Origin: Undibacterium paludis
GTDB taxonomy: Bacteria; Pseudomonadota; Gammaproteobacteria; Burkholderiales; Burkholderiaceae_D
Length of the DNA stretch: 64,000 bases
Direction of reading: 5' to 3'
Assembly: GCF_022568815.1 (NCBI RefSeq)
Contig: NZ_JAKZHX010000005.1
Location: forward strand, 1-64,000
A program made the position numbers and the translations under genes. Below are positions 15,139-23,419 of this stretch, piece by piece. How positions within the stretch are numbered: position 1 is the stretch's first letter; each line of letters opens with the position of its first letter. Below the pieces are notes generated by a model. That model was not told the origin of the DNA and ran no database searches. It saw only the letters and a list, made by a program, of their open reading frames with translations.

Positions 15139-17526
15139 TTAGTTACGGACTGGTTTGCCAGTTTGCATCATGCCCATGATGCGCTCTTGTGTTTTTGGAT
15201 GATTGAGCAATTCCATAAACGCCTTGCGCTCCATGTCCAGCAACCATTGTTCACTGACCAGGCTGCCATTATCAACATCACCACCACAAACCACTTCAGC
15301 GATCATCTTGCCCAATTTGAAGTCATGCGCAGAGATGAAGCCACCGTCACGCATATTGATCAACTGACCAGAGATGGTGGCGATACCATGACGGCCCGTG
15401 ACTGGCACCAGTTTGCGCATAGGCGCGCGATAACCGGCGTCAAACATGGCACGTGCTTCAACCTTGGCGACATGCAGCAATTCGTAAGGATTGAAAACGA
15501 TCACATCATCAGCAGACAGGTAACCCATCTTCTGTGCTTCCAGCGCGGATTTGGAGACGGCGGCCGTCGCTGCATTGGTAAAGTAGTTTTTCAGGAATTG
15601 CAGCAACTCTGTGCCTTTGGCATCAGCTGCGGCACGCACTGCGGCTTCTTTCAAACCACCGCCGCCAGGCACCAGGCCCACACCCACTTCTACCAGACCG
15701 ATGTATGACTCGATGGATGCTACGCGTTTGGCTGCATGCATCATCAATTCGCAACCACCACCAAGCGCCAGGCCGGAGACAGCAGCAACTACAGGAATGT
15801 TCGCGTATTTCAGGGCCTGATGTGCATCCTGCAGGCGTGAGATTGCAGGTTCGATGGCTTTCACACCGCCGGACATGAACAAAGGCAACATGGCTTGCAG
15901 GTCAGCACCGGCAGAAAAAGCGCCACCGTCAGCTGCATCTGCACTCCAGATGACCAGGCCCTTGAAGTTTTTCTCGGCTTCAGCAATGGCTTTTTCCATG
16001 CCTTCAATGACGCCTGGGCCAATCACATGCATTTTTGTCTTCAAAGACAAAACCAGTACGTCATCGTTCTGATGCCAGATACGGACGGAATCATCTTCAA
16101 AGAAGGTCGTACCAGCGTTAGCACCAGTCGCTGCACCTGTACCCAGTACCGGGGCACGGAAGGCTTGACGGTCATAGACTGCCAGTGTGGAACGTGGAGA
16201 ATAGCTGCCACTGGCTGGAGACCAGGAACCTTCGGCAGTGTGCACACCAGTGCGGCCGTCAAATACCCAGGCTGGCAGCGGTGCATTGCACAATGCCTTG
16301 CCTGCATCGATATCTTCCTTGACCCAGCCAGCGACTTCTTGCCAGCCAGATGCCTGCCATGTTTCAAACGGACCGACATTCCAGCCAAAGCCCCAGCGCA
16401 TCGCAAAGTCGATATCGCGGGCATTGTCGGCAATGGTTGCGCCATGTACGGCGATGTAGTGGAAGGCATCACGGAAAATCGCCCACAGGAACTGTGCCTG
16501 TACATTGGTCGATTCACGCAGGGTCTTCATTTTCTTGACTGGGTCTTTTTCTTTCAGCATGCGGGCGACGACGTCATCAGCCTTGGCACCGCCAGTCACG
16601 TATTGTGCTGTAGCGAAGTCCAGACGCTGGATGTCCTTGCCGACTTTTTTGTAGAAGCCTGCACCGGATTTTTGACCGAGTGCACCAGCAGCGACCAGTT
16701 TGGCCAGCACTTCTGGTGTTTTATACACTGCGAAGAAAGGGTCATCAGACAGATTGTCTTGCATGGTCTTGATGACATGGCCCATGGTATCCAGACCAAC
16801 CACGTCAGCAGTACGGAAAGTACCGGAAGAAGCACGGCCCAGTTTTTTGCCTGTTAGGTCATCGACAACATCAACGGTCAAACCAAATTTTTCTGCTTCA
16901 TAAATCGTTGCCAGCATGCCGAAGATACCGACACGGTTGGCGATGAAGTTAGGTGTGTCTTTTGCGCGGACTACGCCCTTGCCCAGTGTTGTCGTCAAAA
17001 AGCCTTCGAGCTGGTCGATGATTTCCGGACGGGTTGCAACGGTAGGGATCAATTCCACCAGGTGCATATAGCGCGGTGGATTGAAGAAGTGGACGCCACA
17101 GAAGCGGGCTTTCAGTTCTGCATCAAAGCCGTCAGACAGGGAAGTGATGGACAGGCCGGAAGTGTTGGACGCGAAAATCGCATTTGGCGCAATGTGCGGA
17201 GCAACCTTTTTGTACAGATCATGTTTCCAGTCCATGCGTTCTGCAATGGCTTCAATGATCAGGTCGCAACCGGCCAGTACGTCAAGATTGTCTTCATAGT
17301 TGGCGACTTCGATCAAAGCTGCATCATCCTTGTTGCCCAGCGGAGCAGGATTGAGCTTCTTCAGGTTCTCGATGGCGCGCAGGACGATGCCGTTTTTAGG
17401 GCCTTCCTTGGCTGGCAGATCGAACAGAACAACAGGTACTTTTGCATTAATGCAGTGAGCAGCAATTTGCGCACCCATCACGCCAGCGCCCAGAACGGCG
17501 ACTTTTTTAACGATGAAATTGGTCAT
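15139..17526 (-). CDS. 3-hydroxyacyl-CoA dehydrogenase / enoyl-CoA hydratase, FadN-like bifunctional protein
   Basis: A 795-residue protein with the dehydrogenase at the N-terminus (NAD-binding GAGVMGAQIAAH at residues 11-22, then the C-terminal dehydrogenase lobes) and a crotonase domain in the last third (SGLALGGGCELM, then GLVPGGGG, which fits a hydratase). This order is that of Bacillus FadN and is opposite to E. coli FadB. It would hydrate enoyl-CoA and oxidise 3-hydroxyacyl-CoA. The start is backed by GAGG six bases upstream. It lies between the acyl-CoA dehydrogenase and thiolase genes on the same strand, which makes a complete beta-oxidation spiral. Confidence 0.95.
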   Translation of the reverse strand: MTNFIVKKVAVLGAGVMGAQIAAHCINAKVPVVLFDLPAKEGPKNGIVLRAIENLKKLNPAPLGNKDDAALIEVANYEDNLDVLAGCDLIIEAIAERMDWKHDLYKKVAPHIAPNAIFASNTSGLSITSLSDGFDAELKARFCGVHFFNPPRYMHLVELIPTVATRPEIIDQLEGFLTTTLGKGVVRAKDTPNFIANRVGIFGMLATIYEAEKFGLTVDVVDDLTGKKLGRASSGTFRTADVVGLDTMGHVIKTMQDNLSDDPFFAVYKTPEVLAKLVAAGALGQKSGAGFYKKVGKDIQRLDFATAQYVTGGAKADDVVARMLKEKDPVKKMKTLRESTNVQAQFLWAIFRDAFHYIAVHGATIADNARDIDFAMRWGFGWNVGPFETWQASGWQEVAGWVKEDIDAGKALCNAPLPAWVFDGRTGVHTAEGSWSPASGSYSPRSTLAVYDRQAFRAPVLGTGAATGANAGTTFFEDDSVRIWHQNDDVLVLSLKTKMHVIGPGVIEGMEKAIAEAEKNFKGLVIWSADAADGGAFSAGADLQAMLPLFMSGGVKAIEPAISRLQDAHQALKYANIPVVAAVSGLALGGGCELMMHAAKRVASIESYIGLVEVGVGLVPGGGGLKEAAVRAAADAKGTELLQFLKNYFTNAATAAVSKSALEAQKMGYLSADDVIVFNPYELLHVAKVEARAMFDAGYRAPMRKLVPVTGRHGIATISGQLINMRDGGFISAHDFKLGKMIAEVVCGGDVDNGSLVSEQWLLDMERKAFMELLNHPKTQERIMGMMQTGKPVRN

Positions 17527-17544
17527 TTTTAACCTCAGGTAGAA

Positions 17545-17574
17545 CGCCCCTTCCCACTAACATGGGAAGGGGCG
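17545..17574. other. Perfect 12-bp intercistronic hairpin
   Basis: CGCCCCTTCCCA (17545-17556) and TGGGAAGGGGCG (17563-17574) are exact reverse complements around a six-base loop. It fills most of the 57-base gap between the acyl-CoA dehydrogenase and FadN-like genes. No T tract follows in either direction, so I read it as an mRNA processing or stability element rather than a terminator. Confidence 0.7.
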
Positions 17575-17583
17575 CATGTTTGA

Positions 17584-19374
17584 TCAGAACAAGTCAGCTT
17601 CGAGTGCCAGCAGATTGGCGGAACCAGAGCGTGCCTGGCGAATCAGCATTGCTGTTTCCGGATACAGACGGGCAAAATAGAAACGTGCAGTTGCCAGTTT
17701 GGAGACATAGAATTTATCACCTGAACCTTGTTTTTCAAGAGCGATCTTTGCCATTTGCGCAAAGAAGTAGCTGTACACCATATGACCAACCACGCGCAGG
17801 TAAGGTACGGCAGCAGCGCCGACTTCATCTGGATTCTGGAAGGCTTTCATGCCGATTTCCATGGTCAGCTTGGTAACCTTGTCGCCGAGTTCTGCCAAAG
17901 GCGTGATGAATTCGGACAGTGCTTCATTCGTGCCATTGGCTTCAACAAAAGCCTGTACCTTGGCACCGAACTTGCGCAGTTTTGCACCATTGTCCATCAG
18001 GATCTTACGACCCAACAAATCCAGCGATTGCACTGTGTTGGTGCCTTCATAGATCATGTTGATACGGGCATCGCGTACATATTGCTCCATGCCCCATTCA
18101 GCGATGAAGCCGTGACCACCATAGACTTGCAGACATTCAGAAGTCGCGGTCCAGGCATTGTCAGTGATGAAGGCTTTGATGACAGGTGTCAGCAGGGCGA
18201 CTTCGTCAGCGCAATCTTTACGCACCTGTTCATCAGGGTGGTTCAGTTCTTTATCCAGTTGCAGGGCAACGTAAGAGCAGAATGCACGTGCGCCTTCAGC
18301 ATAGGCTTTGGCTGTCAGCAGCATGCGGCGTACGTCAGCGTGGACAATGATAGGGTCAGCTGGTTTGTCCGGTGCTTTAGGGCCAGACAGGCTGCGCATC
18401 TGGATACGGTCTTTGGCGTAGACCAATGCATTCTGGTAAGCAACTTCTGTCAAGCCGAGGCCTTGCATACCCACGCCCAGGCGTGCGGCATTCATGAAGA
18501 CGAACATCGCATTCAAACCCTTGTGCGGGCCGCCGATGAGCCAGCCTGTCGCGCCGTCCAGATTCATCTGGCAGGTGGAATTGCCGTGGATACCCATTTT
18601 TTCTTCGATCGCGCCGCAGAAAATAGGATTGCGCTCACCATTGCTGCCATCCGCATTCGGCAAAAATTTAGGAACGATGAACAGGGAAATGCCTTTGGAG
18701 CCTTCCGGTGCGCCTGGCAGGCGTGCCAGCACCAGATGGACGATGTTATGCGACATATCATGTTCACCGGCAGAGATAAAGATCTTTGCGCCAGTGATTT
18801 TGTAGCTGCCGTCTGCCTGTGGCTCTGCCTTGGAACGCAGCATGCCGAGGTCAGTACCGCAGTGTGGCTCGGTCAGGCACATGGTACCTGTCCAGTCGCC
18901 GGAAATCAGTTTGGGCAGGTACAGGGCTTTTTGTTCTGGCGTGCCGTGTTCATGGATACATTCATAGGCGCCATGGGACAAGCCTGGGTACATGGTCCAG
19001 GCCTGGTTGGCCGAGTTCAACATTTCGTAGAAAGAATTGTTGATCACCAGTGGCAAGCCCTGGCCACCAAATTCAGGGTCGCAGGACAATGCAGGCCAGC
19101 CTGCTTCTACATACTGCTTGTAGGCTTCTTTAAAGCCTTTTGGTGTCGTAACAGTGTGGTTGGTCTTGTCGTGGTGGCAGCCTTCGCGGTCACCGGAGTG
19201 ATTCAGCGGAAACAATACATTGGCAGTGAATTTGCCGCCTTCTTCCAGAATCTGGTTGATGATGTCGCCATCAACATCAGCATGCTTGGGCAGCTGTTTC
19301 AATTCTTCTTCTACATTCAACAGTTCATGCAACACGAACTGCATGTCACGCAATGGAGCGATATATTGACCCAT
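17584..19374 (-). CDS. Acyl-CoA dehydrogenase (FadE-type, long form)
   Basis: A 596-residue flavoprotein that introduces the 2,3 double bond into acyl-CoA. Visible are the LTEPHCGTD segment, the dimer and FAD-binding motifs (SECLQVYGGHGF), and the catalytic-base segment IYEGTNTVQ, in which the Glu is the usual base. The length of about 600 residues with an extra C-terminal region matches the DmdC-like branch often linked with FadN-type proteins. The start has a good AGGAGAAAATC-ATG. It is the second gene of the cluster, 66 bases after the TetR gene and probably in its transcript. Chain-length preference cannot be read. Confidence 0.94.
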   Translation of the reverse strand: MGQYIAPLRDMQFVLHELLNVEEELKQLPKHADVDGDIINQILEEGGKFTANVLFPLNHSGDREGCHHDKTNHTVTTPKGFKEAYKQYVEAGWPALSCDPEFGGQGLPLVINNSFYEMLNSANQAWTMYPGLSHGAYECIHEHGTPEQKALYLPKLISGDWTGTMCLTEPHCGTDLGMLRSKAEPQADGSYKITGAKIFISAGEHDMSHNIVHLVLARLPGAPEGSKGISLFIVPKFLPNADGSNGERNPIFCGAIEEKMGIHGNSTCQMNLDGATGWLIGGPHKGLNAMFVFMNAARLGVGMQGLGLTEVAYQNALVYAKDRIQMRSLSGPKAPDKPADPIIVHADVRRMLLTAKAYAEGARAFCSYVALQLDKELNHPDEQVRKDCADEVALLTPVIKAFITDNAWTATSECLQVYGGHGFIAEWGMEQYVRDARINMIYEGTNTVQSLDLLGRKILMDNGAKLRKFGAKVQAFVEANGTNEALSEFITPLAELGDKVTKLTMEIGMKAFQNPDEVGAAAVPYLRVVGHMVYSYFFAQMAKIALEKQGSGDKFYVSKLATARFYFARLYPETAMLIRQARSGSANLLALEADLF

Positions 19375-19440
19375 GATTTTCTCCTGACGGCAAAGTTATA
19401 ACGGTAAATGTGGATACAAAATTTTAAAGCGGCAGTGGTT

Positions 19441-20064
19441 TCAAACAGTCTCTTTCACTGGCGCGTAATACTCGATCATTCGTTCAAATCCGGCTTCGGC
19501 CCGCTCCACGCTGCCAGGCTTGCGCAAGAAACGCGCATCATGGTGCAGTGCCAGAATCAGGCCATACATTTCATACACAATCTGTTCAGGTTCGACATCG
19601 CTACGCAGATGGCCCAGCTGTATTGCCTGTGCTGCTGCACGGTGCAAGGCACCTTGCCATGCATGGACCATACCGACCAGCTCGTCCCTGATCGGCCCTG
19701 CCCTGTCATCGTATTCAGCTGCACCACTGATGTAGATACAGCCAGATGCAATCTCTACCGTGACGCGCTTGACCCATAACGCAAACATGGATTGCAAACG
19801 CGGCAGGCCGCGTTCTTCTTTCATGCTTGGATAAAACACCTCTTGCTCGAAATGATGGTGGTACAGCTTCAGCACTTCGATCTGTAAATCTTCACGCGAA
19901 CCGAAATGAGCGAACACACCAGACTTGCTCATGTTCATCTTGTCGGCCAGCAAACCGATGGTCAGCCCTTCAATGCCATCGCGGCTGGCAGCGTCCAGGG
20001 CTACATCCAGAATGGCGGCGCGGGTCAATTCTCCCTTACGCATGAATTTTGATGTCATATTCAT
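19441..20064 (-). CDS. TetR family regulator of the beta-oxidation cluster
   Basis: A 207-residue TetR protein with an N-terminal helix-turn-helix (residues about 15-60, including LADKMNMSKSGVFAHFGSREDL) and a ligand-binding C-terminal half. It is the first gene of the minus-strand beta-oxidation cluster, so it probably represses the cluster and itself and responds to acyl-CoA; that ligand is inference from the FadR/PsrA/FadP type of TetR regulators. Three ATGs lie close together (20064, 20058, 20043); I keep the first. A 12-bp inverted motif (20167-20178) lies about 100 bases upstream. Confidence 0.88.
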   Translation of the reverse strand: MNMTSKFMRKGELTRAAILDVALDAASRDGIEGLTIGLLADKMNMSKSGVFAHFGSREDLQIEVLKLYHHHFEQEVFYPSMKEERGLPRLQSMFALWVKRVTVEIASGCIYISGAAEYDDRAGPIRDELVGMVHAWQGALHRAAAQAIQLGHLRSDVEPEQIVYEMYGLILALHHDARFLRKPGSVERAEAGFERMIEYYAPVKETV

Positions 20065-20166
20065 ATTACTTTGATTGTGTTGAGAAGATTCATGTCTGCC
20101 GCAGTCTTACTTACCAGTGATACCCAATAAATGAAGCAAAAAGTGATGCAAACAAATGAATTTATC

Positions 20167-20178
20167 GAACGCTCGTAC
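20167..20178. promoter_or_regulatory. Candidate TetR operator upstream of beta-oxidation cluster
   Basis: GAACGCTCGTAC is a near-palindrome of form GAACG-N2-CGTAC. On the minus strand a promoter-like TTGACT (20205-20200) lies upstream and a CATAAT (20185-20180) is immediately adjacent to the motif, though their spacing of 14 bases is short. A closely matching motif occurs upstream of the TetR gene at 20977. The position near the presumed transcription start suits a repressor site. No binding evidence is available. Confidence 0.4.
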
Positions 20179-20283
20179 TATTATGCACAGCGCATGAAAA
20201 GTCAAACCAGATTCCGTCTTTAGAGGAGAGTATCTATTATGTTTTACCTCCTGCCGTCTCGTTTTTTTGTTTTCTGGCCGACC

Positions 20284-20661
20284 TTAACTACGAGTCTGGT
20301 CGAGTTGCCGACGGTCGCGCTTGGTGGGTCTGCCTTGCAATTGCGCCGTTGGTTCGCGGAAATACTTCCTGTCTTCTGCTGCCTTGGCCCGCTTTTCTGC
20401 GCTTGCCAGCGTTTCTTCATACATGGTCTGGGCCAGTGTTGCCGGGCCGCGCATTTCCAATATGCGCAAAACCCTGACCTGCCAGACCTGTTCTGCCTGC
20501 TGCACTTCTATCACATCCCCTACTTTGACACTGTGCGCAGGTTTGACACGCTGCTCGTTCTGCAAGACACGGCCCAGCTCTATGGCATTGGTCGCCAGAC
20601 TGCGGGTTTTAAAAAACCTGGCTGCCCACAGCCATTTATCGATACGTGTGGATTCACTCAT
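20284..20661 (-). CDS. hslR: S4-domain RNA-binding protein, Hsp15 type
   Basis: A 125-residue protein beginning MSESTRIDKWLWAARFFKTR, which is the S4 RNA-binding fold of heat-shock protein 15; the C-terminal tail is rich in Lys and Arg. Hsp15 binds 50S subunits that carry a stalled nascent chain and helps recycle them. The frame continues 27 residues upstream to 20742, but those residues look unlike the family, so the ATG at 20661 is the likely start. It lies alone between two TetR genes. No terminator was evident. Confidence 0.88.
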   Translation of the reverse strand: MSESTRIDKWLWAARFFKTRSLATNAIELGRVLQNEQRVKPAHSVKVGDVIEVQQAEQVWQVRVLRILEMRGPATLAQTMYEETLASAEKRAKAAEDRKYFREPTAQLQGRPTKRDRRQLDQTRS

Positions 20662-20910
20662 GCTGTTCTTTACTAGCCTTGATTCAAAATAATTCGCAGG
20701 ATAATTCGCGGAACTAACGTCTTGATGACAAGGCCTGGTCATTTGCGCTGACTGACCGGATCACGTCCCCCGAAAAATACGTTCATTCTATTTTGAAGCA
20801 ATGTATGGCAGCTGTCAGTCAAATACAAGGCATTTTTGCCCAATGTTTGTGCATGCAACACTCCATTATCCCTTGCTCAGTCATGTTGCAGTGCGCATAG
20901 ACAATAAACT

Positions 20911-20922
20911 GAACGACCGTAC
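20911..20922. promoter_or_regulatory. Second copy of the candidate TetR operator
   Basis: GAACGACCGTAC has the same GAACG-N2-CGTAC form as the site at 20167-20178. It lies 55 bases upstream of the TetR gene at 20977. Both TetR genes may answer to the same regulator, or each to the other. This reading depends only on the repeated motif and its placement. Confidence 0.4.
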
Positions 20923-20976
20923 AATTCGGCAAAGCCTTGTATTTTTGCATACTTACCAATTTGGTCGGATCAGCTC

Positions 20977-21615
20977 ATGAGCTCTGTTGAAGAACTAAGT
21001 GGAAAAAAACGGGCCATCCTCATTGCTGCAGAGAAATGTTTTGCTGCTCAAAGTTACGAGGGTGTCTCCATCCGCGACATCGCCCACGAGGCTGGTGTGC
21101 CGATAGCCCTGATCGGCTATTATTTTGGCGCCAAGAACGAGTTGTATCACGCCATCTATGAGCATCACAGCAGCTACATCGCCGAACGCCTGAACGGCTT
21201 GCGTCACGCCCGCACACATAGCGCTCCGGACACGGCGCTGGAAGCCATCGTCGCCGCCTTTGTGCTGCCGGTATTGAAGCTCAATGAAAGAAGCGATGGC
21301 GCCAATTTTTCCCGCATGGTCATGCGTGGCGTCATCGACCAGCACGAAGCCAGTGACCGCATCACACGCGAATACTATGATCCCATGGCCCGCGAATTCA
21401 TCGCCGCCCTGCATGATGCCCTGCCCCATGCCAATGCCGAGAGTGTTTACTGGAGCTATCAATTCGCCCTTGGTGCCCTGCTGCATCACGTAGTCGATAC
21501 CCGCATAGAGCGCCTGTCTGACGGTTTGTGCCCGGCGCGCCAGGCTGACCTCGCCGCACCGTTCTTGCTGCGCTTTATCACTGAGGGCATCAAGGAAGCT
21601 ACACGGGCGAATTAG
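20977..21615 (+). CDS. TetR family regulator (CerR-like C-terminal domain)
   Basis: A 212-residue TetR protein. The N-terminal helix-turn-helix is clear (SIRDIAHEAGVPIALIGYYF, about residues 28-47, then AKNELYHAI). The C-terminal region resembles the CerR-type ligand domain of proteobacterial TetR proteins. It stands alone on the plus strand, divergent from hslR. An inverted motif 55 bases upstream matches one upstream of the beta-oxidation TetR gene, which suggests a link to fatty-acid control. Ligand and targets unknown. Confidence 0.85.
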   Translation: MSSVEELSGKKRAILIAAEKCFAAQSYEGVSIRDIAHEAGVPIALIGYYFGAKNELYHAIYEHHSSYIAERLNGLRHARTHSAPDTALEAIVAAFVLPVLKLNERSDGANFSRMVMRGVIDQHEASDRITREYYDPMAREFIAALHDALPHANAESVYWSYQFALGALLHHVVDTRIERLSDGLCPARQADLAAPFLLRFITEGIKEATRAN

Positions 21616-21731
21616 CGGGCTTAAAATGCGAAACTTTTCAGAAGCAGGTGATTGATGACGATAAAATCGGCACTGTAAATTCCCACTAGCGAACGCATAT
21701 AGTGAATTCTTGTGGAAATTACTGAAAAACG

Positions 21732-22670
21732 ATGCCGACTGACCGCCGCGATAGCAGGGCACAGCAAATCCCCTTCCCAGCCTATGTGCTGGCCCCCATG
21801 TTTGCGCCGCTTACCTGGTTGCTTGCGGCTGTGGCGACATGCCTTTATGGCCGGGGACTGAGTCTGGGTGCATTTGGCATGCAGTTCTTGTTCATGCTGT
21901 TCTTGCTGCTGGGTTCCTATGCATTGTGCACACCTTTGCTGCATATCTGGGCGAGGCTGGTGCACAAGCCGCAGAAAAACAGATACGCAGGATTTATAGT
22001 TGCAGCCATCGCCGCACTGACGCTGGGCGTGCTGCATGGTCAAGAAAAATTCCAGTACGCCAGGCACTCAACGCAGAGCCTGGCGTATCTGGCTTTCATG
22101 CTGCTCACCAGCCTGGGCATGTTCATGAGTCTGAAAAACCTGTTATCGCCAGCAGAGAAAAACAAATACCCCGCTTGTCTCACATGGATAAGCAGACAGC
22201 CCAGCGCCTGGGGTTTATTTTCACTGTTCAAAGCTGCACTAGCCCTGCTCATCATTTGCTCAACAAATTATTTGAATTCATTGCCGCCCACTAGTTTTAA
22301 TTTCTCCAGTTTGTTCAGCTTTTTATATAAACAAGGAAATTTCGCCGAAGAAGCATTTGCAGCATCTGTCTTTGACATCAATCCGGGACATTTTATGGAC
22401 TGGTGTTTTTACAGCGCCATCATACTGGCTGTAGCAGCGATGGCATCAGCCTTACAGGCAAAAGTAAGAAGAGAAGATTCCCTGTACCGGGCAGCAGGCT
22501 GCGTCTGCGCTGCACTTGCGCTGGCAGTCTTTGATCCCAGACTGGCAGTGTATGCGGTACTTGCTTATGCTATTGCTTCGTATATCCTGGAATTAAAAAT
22601 GGAAAAACAGGAATTCACTCAAGCGCCAACTATCCAGCCTTCCAGTGCATCAAATTCTGGCAAACCATAG
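21732..22670 (+). CDS. Polytopic membrane protein of unknown function
   Basis: A 312-residue protein with about eight hydrophobic segments, for example around residues 20-40, 45-70, 85-105, 115-135, 165-185, 230-245 and 255-285. I do not recognise a family. It has no obvious catalytic motif. The C-terminus is hydrophilic, and the last 52 bases overlap the end of the convergent DUF429 gene. No neighbouring gene suggests its role. Confidence 0.7.
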   Translation: MPTDRRDSRAQQIPFPAYVLAPMFAPLTWLLAAVATCLYGRGLSLGAFGMQFLFMLFLLLGSYALCTPLLHIWARLVHKPQKNRYAGFIVAAIAALTLGVLHGQEKFQYARHSTQSLAYLAFMLLTSLGMFMSLKNLLSPAEKNKYPACLTWISRQPSAWGLFSLFKAALALLIICSTNYLNSLPPTSFNFSSLFSFLYKQGNFAEEAFAASVFDINPGHFMDWCFYSAIILAVAAMASALQAKVRREDSLYRAAGCVCAALALAVFDPRLAVYAVLAYAIASYILELKMEKQEFTQAPTIQPSSASNSGKP

Positions 22671-23419
22671 TTCTGGTCCCTTCTCTGCCAGGCCCAGGCA
22701 GCCAGCAGCATGCATAGCACTGCATCGAGCAGATCGGCGCTGCCGTCTTCCAGGAGTTCTGTTTTGTAGCTTCCTACATCCAGCTTGACTTTCCAGAGTG
22801 TGATCCCCGCTTCCAAAGCGGCGACGATCAGCTCGCGGGCCTGCCTGCGTTCTGGTGTTTGCTTGCTCTTGTCATCGCTTTTATACGAAGCTTTGGTGAT
22901 GCTGCGGGCCACCATGCCGGGGTAGGCTTCGAGGGCAATGCGTTGCGGGTCGCCGTGGTAGATGCCGGGAATACTGACGCCGGCATCCAGCAGGCGCGGG
23001 GCTCCTGCGTGCAACATGTAGGCGACGGGTGGATTTACCCATTTCATGGAAGGTGATGAACCTGCCGGGCCATCGGTGGCCCGATGGGCGAATTTATTAC
23101 CGACTTCACGCGCATCGCAAAATGCCTTGAATTGCAGGCGCAGTTCGGCGCGTGTCTGTATTTGCAGATGACGCATCAGGTCTGGCCAGTTGCTTGGCCA
23201 TTGCAGGTGTTCTACCAGTTCACGCGGCAGCGAAAATGGCAAATCAAAACCTGCAATCCAGGGACCGGGCTGCATGAGCCAGTCGTCAAACGCGGTGAAG
23301 TCGCTGAGCGTTTGCAGATACTCCAGATGCAGCACATCCCTCTGCATCTGGCCGCTGGCAATCGTGATGCCTTTGCGGCGTGATGGGGCCGAGGTGAAAT
23401 CCACGCCGTGCAATTTCAT
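22619..23419 (-). CDS. DUF429 family protein
   Basis: A 266-residue protein starting MKLHGVDFTSAPSRRKG, the usual opening of DUF429 proteins, which have an RNase-H-like fold with acidic residues (here the early Asp and the later AGFDLPF segment). Function is not established. The start at 23419 is set by a 4-base ATGA overlap with the stop of the cardiolipin synthase gene, which implies translational coupling. Its 3' end overlaps the convergent membrane-protein gene by 52 bases. Identification rests on the N-terminal signature and length. Confidence 0.8.
   Translation of the reverse strand: MKLHGVDFTSAPSRRKGITIASGQMQRDVLHLEYLQTLSDFTAFDDWLMQPGPWIAGFDLPFSLPRELVEHLQWPSNWPDLMRHLQIQTRAELRLQFKAFCDAREVGNKFAHRATDGPAGSSPSMKWVNPPVAYMLHAGAPRLLDAGVSIPGIYHGDPQRIALEAYPGMVARSITKASYKSDDKSKQTPERRQARELIVAALEAGITLWKVKLDVGSYKTELLEDGSADLLDAVLCMLLAAWAWQRRDQNYGLPEFDALEGWIVGA

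Noticed and set aside
17728..19401. Long open frame of about 557 codons on the plus strand
   Set aside because: It lies opposite the acyl-CoA dehydrogenase gene, whose motifs are all intact on the minus strand. Its translation has no recognisable domain and an odd composition rich in Cys, His and Phe.
20662..20742. N-terminal extension of hslR
   Set aside because: The 27 extra residues are unlike Hsp15 proteins, which start at the MSESTRIDKW-like sequence; the extension also has no ribosome site.
21679..21705. Imperfect inverted repeat ATTCCCACTA / TAGTGAAT
   Set aside because: The arms differ by a two-base bulge and the loop is long. It lies upstream of an unknown gene with no regulator nearby, so I could not separate it from chance.
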